Made by a program: the position numbers and the translations under genes. A stretch of DNA of 10,188 nt, from the NCBI GenBank assembly GCA_964472505.1, contig CAYYQW010000105.1, forward strand, positions 1 to 10,188. The letters run 5' to 3'. Positions 6,649 through 10,188 of this stretch are shown one piece after another; the stretch's first letter is position 1; each line of letters begins with the position of its first letter. The notes under the pieces are model-generated. The model was not told the DNA's origin. It was given only the letters and a program-made list of their open reading frames with translations, and did not search any database. This stretch comes from JAYEIA01 sp964472505. GTDB lineage: Bacteria > Bacteroidota > Bacteroidia > Bacteroidales > JAADGE01.

Positions 6649-7266
6649 TTACCGGTTTTGTGGTGTATGTGTTTGTTTTTTTATTTTTTTCCGTATGTGT
6701 TTTACTTCATACCATATTAAAAAACCCGTAGTTATCAATAAAAGTCCGAAAATTCCCGTAACCGACATATATATGAGTTTAATGATTTCGTTTGGGGTAT
6801 TGAGCAGTCGGTCAAGCGCGGAGCCGTCGTGAATTCCTTCAATCAGATCGGCCGTGCGGTATTCGGTGTGAAGCAGCTCTCCGGTGGCACCGTCTAATTG
6901 CAGGGCATAGTAATGATTTTTAAATATAAATTTTACGGTTCCTTTGTTTTTCCGGATATCCATGCGGCTTAGTTCCGGCGATAAATAGGGCGAAACGGAA
7001 TCGTGTAGTATTTGTACGGCGTTTTTATGCAGACTGTCTGTTGAAAGCCAATTTTTGAAGTCAGTACTTGTGCCTTGCCTTGTGTTAGCCTGAATGATTT
7101 CTCCGGCATCTTTTTTCCAAGCTAAAAGAATTCCGCTGATGGTGATGATAAAGAAAAACACTGACAAATAAATGCCGGCAGTTTTATGCAGTTTTCTGTA
7201 GCGTGTGATTCGTTTTGCATAAAGGCTGCGCTTATTTTTTTGTCGGTAATTCGACTTGTTATCCAT
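6649..7266 (-). CDS. Small PepSY / PepSY-associated TM helix protein
   Basis: The ATG at 7264-7266 gives 205 residues; the frame extends upstream only to a TTG (7293). The layout is a strongly basic cytoplasmic N-terminus (1-28), a first membrane helix (about 29-50, preceded by RKLHKTAG), a periplasmic domain (about 51-160), a second helix (about 162-187, ending GFLIWYEVKH) and a basic tail rich in Lys and His. The RxLHxxxG...SG pattern at the first helix, the YALQLDGATGELLH stretch (120-133) and IEGIHDGSAL (142-151) are typical of PepSY_TM proteins, which in many Bacteroidota accompany iron or haem uptake and reductase functions. This copy is the short, two-helix form with one PepSY-like unit. 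No TonB receptor or siderophore gene is visible nearby, so the cargo or partner is unknown. It lies 98 bases before nnr on the same strand. Confidence 0.85.
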   Translation of the reverse strand: MDNKSNYRQKNKRSLYAKRITRYRKLHKTAGIYLSVFFFIITISGILLAWKKDAGEIIQANTRQGTSTDFKNWLSTDSLHKNAVQILHDSVSPYLSPELSRMDIRKNKGTVKFIFKNHYYALQLDGATGELLHTEYRTADLIEGIHDGSALDRLLNTPNEIIKLIYMSVTGIFGLLLITTGFLIWYEVKHIRKKIKKQTHTPQNR

Positions 7267-7461
7267 GGCTTTTGCTGTTTCTTTCCTGTTCAATAGGCAT
7301 ATTTATAAAATTGTGGGGTAGAGTAGTGTACTTGTATATTTGTAGTTATTCAAAAAAATCTAACTCTTTAACTGTTTTAATCTATTGTCTGCGAAATTAC
7401 TAAAAAATCTCACTTCTTTATTGGCTGATATTTGCAGTATGTCAGCTTAACCGGGTTGTTA

Positions 7462-9384
7462 TTAATTATTGAAAGTCCACTGCACCCCAAATTTAAACAT
7501 GCGGTTGTTTATGGGGTATCGCTTAACGGTATAATAGCTGTCTCGGAGTATATTGGAATTTATGTGTGAAAATTTCACAAAAAACAGCACATCTTCTTTT
7601 ATTTTTCCGTTGATATAGACCGATGCAATGGGGTAATTTCCGGTTTCAAAATTATTTTCAAAATAAAACATACCGTGTCCGGGCATGAAACTGTATGCTT
7701 TATACTTTGTGGAATATTGTATGTCGAAACCGGCATACATGGTAAGCGCATGTTCAATGCGCAGTCTTATTGAAGTGGAGTGATATGCAGCCAGCATGGG
7801 AAGATTTATAATGTCCGGATTGGAAGACTGTTGCCAAACCACTTCATTGAAAAAGCGAATACGGCCTAAATCGAAATCCTTTTTCAGCGAAGCACTATAT
7901 ACATACATCCACTCGGAGAACTGCATCGGCAAAGCTACTCCCGAGAAGAAGGTGTAGTTTTGTACGGCGCTTGCCGTAGCTTTTATTCGGAACATATTTT
8001 TTGGAACGGCAAAACTTAAGTCGGCACGAGCATTTACTTCCGGCGAGAAATCATTTTCCCATCTAAAATGGTTAGAATAGAATGTGTTGAGAAAATAATC
8101 GGGTTCGGCCGATGAGTATTCAAGATTGAGTTTAATATGGGTTTTGGTACTGTCTGAAAAACTATGCTTAATTTCTCCGGCAGCTTTGTGATCGCCGAGA
8201 CGGTAGCCTGTAAAATAGTATTCGCCGGAGAGTCTGTAAGATAGTGCATTCTTTTTTCCGGAATAAACCTGCCCGCCTATTTTGGTATCCCAAAAAATGT
8301 GTTTGTTTTTTAAAAAAATATATTCTTGAAAATTATAATAAGCATTGCGTTTATTGGAAACCAAAAGGTCAAATCCGAAGTTTTTCTCTTGTATGAATTT
8401 TGGCTCCGTGTGTACGGCAAATACGTTTTGCATGGAACTAAGAAAGACCGAGTCCATGCTTTGGTCTTTTTCAATATAGAAATTGGTGTAATAACCGTTT
8501 TCAAAACTTTGTTTGTCTTTATATATTCGGTATCGGCGTGTAAAAGTTGCATAATGGGTGAATTTAAAAAGGGGCTCTAAAACTTTCACCATGCTGTCGT
8601 TTTTCAGTACGGTTTTGTCTCTTCCGATTCGATATTCCTGAAGTAAAAAAAGATGATTATTACTGAGCAGTGTTGATGCTTCGGAGAGATGTGTTTCCGG
8701 CGAGTTTATGTCAACAAAGCCGGTATCGATAATGCCACCGTTGTTTTGCACATCAAATTTATTGAGGTTAAGAGCGGCATAGACTGAGTATTTTTCAGTC
8801 TGATAATTAGAGTTAAAGTTGAGTGTACTGTTTCGGGCTTTTTGGTTGGGGTATTGCCCGGTTGAGCTTATCAGCTTATAATCAAAAGTAAAATTTAATC
8901 GAGGGTTCACATTTTGGCTGTGCGTAAAAGCTATGGTTTGCTCATCTTTAACTTTGGTTCCGGATGTATGAATAATGTTTGTGTAAGGGCGGCGTGTGTT
9001 ATAAAAACTTACTTCATTCGGTTCCTGCAGGTACAAGTCAAAAGGTGCGTTGAACATGAAGTCTATATCGTAATTTAAAAGCCGGTCGTGATAAATATTT
9101 GATATGGTAGGCAGCCCAATATTTCCAAGTTGTGAAATGGAAACGGATTGCTGTTGTGAGGGCCTGAATATGTGAAACAATGTAAAACTGCTGTCTTGTT
9201 CTGTTTTCTCGGTATTAAAAAAAGGCGTTATTTTTTTTATAACCAAGTGGTTCTCGGTGCTGTCGTAGTGGCTGTGCCCGCTTTGACGATTTTGCGGTTT
9301 TTGGGCTTTGACCGTACTTGACCCAAGCAGTATGGCTAAGCTGCTTATAACAAATACAAAAAAACGGAAACGAAATGGGTTCAT
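7462..9384 (-). CDS. Putative outer-membrane porin (Porin_10 type)
   Basis: The protein has 640 residues from the ATG at 9382-9384; a longer frame from a TTG at 9432 would hide the signal peptide. Residues 1-27 are a signal peptide ending TVKA before Gln28. A soluble N-terminal stretch leads into LFHIFRP and YDIDFMFNAPFDLYLQEPNEVSFYNTRRPYT, which I associate with the Bacteroidota 'putative porin' family (PF14121). The remainder alternates polar and hydrophobic residues in strand-sized segments rich in Tyr, Phe and Asn (for example LNFTFDYKLISS, YSVYAALNLNKFDV and AYYNFQEYIFL), and closes with MFKFGVQWTFNN, consistent with a beta-barrel ending at the outer membrane. Substrate is unknown. It lies 69 bases behind mqnA on the same strand, with its own candidate promoter box in the gap; co-transcription is possible but not shown. 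Confidence 0.88.
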   Translation of the reverse strand: MNPFRFRFFVFVISSLAILLGSSTVKAQKPQNRQSGHSHYDSTENHLVIKKITPFFNTEKTEQDSSFTLFHIFRPSQQQSVSISQLGNIGLPTISNIYHDRLLNYDIDFMFNAPFDLYLQEPNEVSFYNTRRPYTNIIHTSGTKVKDEQTIAFTHSQNVNPRLNFTFDYKLISSTGQYPNQKARNSTLNFNSNYQTEKYSVYAALNLNKFDVQNNGGIIDTGFVDINSPETHLSEASTLLSNNHLFLLQEYRIGRDKTVLKNDSMVKVLEPLFKFTHYATFTRRYRIYKDKQSFENGYYTNFYIEKDQSMDSVFLSSMQNVFAVHTEPKFIQEKNFGFDLLVSNKRNAYYNFQEYIFLKNKHIFWDTKIGGQVYSGKKNALSYRLSGEYYFTGYRLGDHKAAGEIKHSFSDSTKTHIKLNLEYSSAEPDYFLNTFYSNHFRWENDFSPEVNARADLSFAVPKNMFRIKATASAVQNYTFFSGVALPMQFSEWMYVYSASLKKDFDLGRIRFFNEVVWQQSSNPDIINLPMLAAYHSTSIRLRIEHALTMYAGFDIQYSTKYKAYSFMPGHGMFYFENNFETGNYPIASVYINGKIKEDVLFFVKFSHINSNILRDSYYTVKRYPINNRMFKFGVQWTFNN

Positions 9385-9401
9385 CCTCAGTAAAATTTCA
9401 A

Positions 9402-9409
9402 CAAAAGTA
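9402..9409 (-). promoter_or_regulatory. Candidate TAnnTTTG promoter box, porin gene
   Basis: Read on the - strand this is TACTTTTG, an exact consensus match ending 17 bases from the porin ATG at 9384. A TTTG lies 25 bases upstream of it (9435-9438), somewhat farther than the usual 19-21. The box suggests that the porin can be expressed separately from mqnA. Confidence 0.4.
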
Positions 9410-9453
9410 GAAAAAAGCAGTATAAAGAGCAATTCAAACTTTGGGCTGATTGG

Positions 9454-10188
9454 TTAAGAATTCTTAATTTTTTGTTTCAATTCCAAAAAATAGTGCATAG
9501 CCTTACGTTTTTCATTATCGAAATTATAACTGATATCCTTTTCCAAATATTCTTTCAGGCGTATTTTATCGGTATAGTCGTTATCGGCAAATTGGCGAAT
9601 TACTTCATCGGTATGGTCCAAACCAAATAGGCAGGCCTTATTAAAAAGTTTTATAAAAGTTTGATTTATTGGTTTATTTGCTGCCCAAACGGCAAAAGTA
9701 AAGGGTAAACCGGTAAATTTAAACCATTCTTCAGACAGGTCATAAGTATATCGAAATTTCTTGGGAAGTTTAAAGGTACGATCTCCGATGATGACTCCGG
9801 CCGTGCTTCCTGTGATTGTTGTTTCGTAGCCTTTTTTGGCCGGTACAAATTGTGGTTTTATTTTCCAAAAGTTTTCGGCTAATACTTGCACCAGATTTAC
9901 CGAAGTGCGTGATTGATAATCCAATAGTATGGTTTTGATTTTTTCCAAAGCTACATCACTGAGCAGCAATACGGTTTTTACGGCTCCTTTGGCTCCGATA
10001 CAATAGTCGGAAATAATTTGTCCGTTGGGAATATTCGGATATTCTGCTGCGGGAATCAGCCCGATGTCTGCGCTTCCGTTTTTTAACTTTTCGGAACAAA
10101 CTGCCGGATTGTCTTTTGTCAACGCTATCTTGCTTCGTATGTCTTTATAGTTTTCAAAACCGTAAATAAAGGGTGTACTGTTCAGATA
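9454..10188 (-). CDS. mqnA: Chorismate dehydratase MqnA (5' end outside window)
   Basis: MqnA removes water from chorismate to give 3-[(1-carboxyvinyl)oxy]benzoate, the first step of the futalosine route to menaquinone; it is cytosolic. The frame is open to the window edge, giving 244 residues. I read through the in-frame TTG at 10122 because the upstream codons encode YLNSTPFIYGF, the family's N-terminal signature, so only a few residues are missing. Further landmarks are GSADIGLIPAAEY (38-50), GAVKTVLLLS (68-77), LLDYQSRTSVNLVQVL (88-103), GVIIGD (131-136) and YDLSEEWFKFTGLPFTFAVWA (149-169). The tail KEYLEKDISYNFDNEKRKAM (212-231) fits the usual helical end. This is a periplasmic-binding-protein fold. 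The other mqn genes are not in view. The porin gene follows 69 bases downstream. Confidence 0.93.
   Translation of the reverse strand, partial: YLNSTPFIYGFENYKDIRSKIALTKDNPAVCSEKLKNGSADIGLIPAAEYPNIPNGQIISDYCIGAKGAVKTVLLLSDVALEKIKTILLDYQSRTSVNLVQVLAENFWKIKPQFVPAKKGYETTITGSTAGVIIGDRTFKLPKKFRYTYDLSEEWFKFTGLPFTFAVWAANKPINQTFIKLFNKACLFGLDHTDEVIRQFADNDYTDKIRLKEYLEKDISYNFDNEKRKAMHYFLELKQKIKNS

Noticed and set aside
6631..6655. CCGGTA...TACCGG inverted repeat at the end of the PepSY gene, as a terminator
   Set aside because: The stem is only 6 bp with a 13-base loop, overlaps the stop codon, and has no T-run behind it on the - strand.
7259..7300. 13-codon upstream ORF (ATG at 7300) whose stop overlaps the PepSY start
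   Set aside because: It is very short, has no promoter or start signal, and has no recognisable leader-peptide feature; chance is sufficient.
7392..7399. TAATTTCG on the - strand as a promoter box for the PepSY gene
   Set aside because: It has one mismatch to TAnnTTTG, no -33 element, and lies 125 bases from the ATG; unlike the other boxes it is not an exact match.
7424..7446. GCTGA...TCAGC hairpin downstream of the porin gene, as a terminator
   Set aside because: The stem is about 8 bp including a wobble pair, and the nearest T-run on the - strand (7402-7407) is 16 bases away, so it is too weak to call.
1..10188. CRISPR array, insertion sequence, att site, tRNA or defence cassette
   Set aside because: By reading both strands I saw no direct repeats with spacers, no terminal inverted repeats with a transposase, no tRNA-like cloverleaf and no nuclease or toxin motifs.

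Overview
The window looks like ordinary chromosomal DNA of a Bacteroidota bacterium, probably Bacteroidales or a relative. The evidence is an AT-rich genome, signal peptides ending in A-Q, a Porin_10-type outer-membrane barrel, a DUF6498-type membrane protein, starts without Shine-Dalgarno sequences, and TAnnTTTG boxes (the Bacteroidota sigma-factor -7 element) in front of most genes. I see no transposase, integrase, phage gene, CRISPR array, tRNA or rRNA, and no gene-free stretch longer than 247 bases.

Layout. Positions 1-56 may hold the last codons of a + strand gene. On the - strand, 944-1546 and 64-912 form a two-gene unit: a small N-terminally anchored coiled-coil protein of unknown function, then an exported SUMF1/FGE-sulfatase-domain protein that lacks the catalytic cysteines of true formylglycine-generating enzyme. 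Next on the - strand is a polytopic DUF6498-like membrane protein (1678-2346). It is divergent from a large secreted S9 serine peptidase on the + strand (2594-4975). A symmetrical terminator hairpin (4991-5033) separates that peptidase from the convergent Nnr gene, the bifunctional NAD(P)H-hydrate epimerase/dehydratase (5060-6550, -). Upstream of it on the same strand lie a small PepSY/PepSY-TM membrane protein (6649-7266), a 640-residue putative porin (7462-9384) and a 5'-truncated mqnA (9454-10188), the first enzyme of the futalosine menaquinone pathway.

How the genes relate. Most appear to be independently transcribed housekeeping or envelope genes: metabolite repair (Nnr), quinone synthesis (MqnA), peptide degradation in the periplasm (S9), outer-membrane transport (porin) and an inner-membrane PepSY protein. 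The pairs that may function together are the SUMF1-like protein with its membrane-anchored neighbour, and possibly mqnA with the porin (69-base gap, but the porin has its own candidate promoter box). I found no convincing new defence or mobile system. The least explained part is the SUMF1-like/coiled-coil pair.

Starts. Several frames stay open upstream through TTG or GTG codons (5'-most at 1005, 1573, 2370, 7293 and 9432). I moved these to the first ATG in front of the signal peptide or membrane segment, at 912, 1546, 2346, 7266 and 9384.
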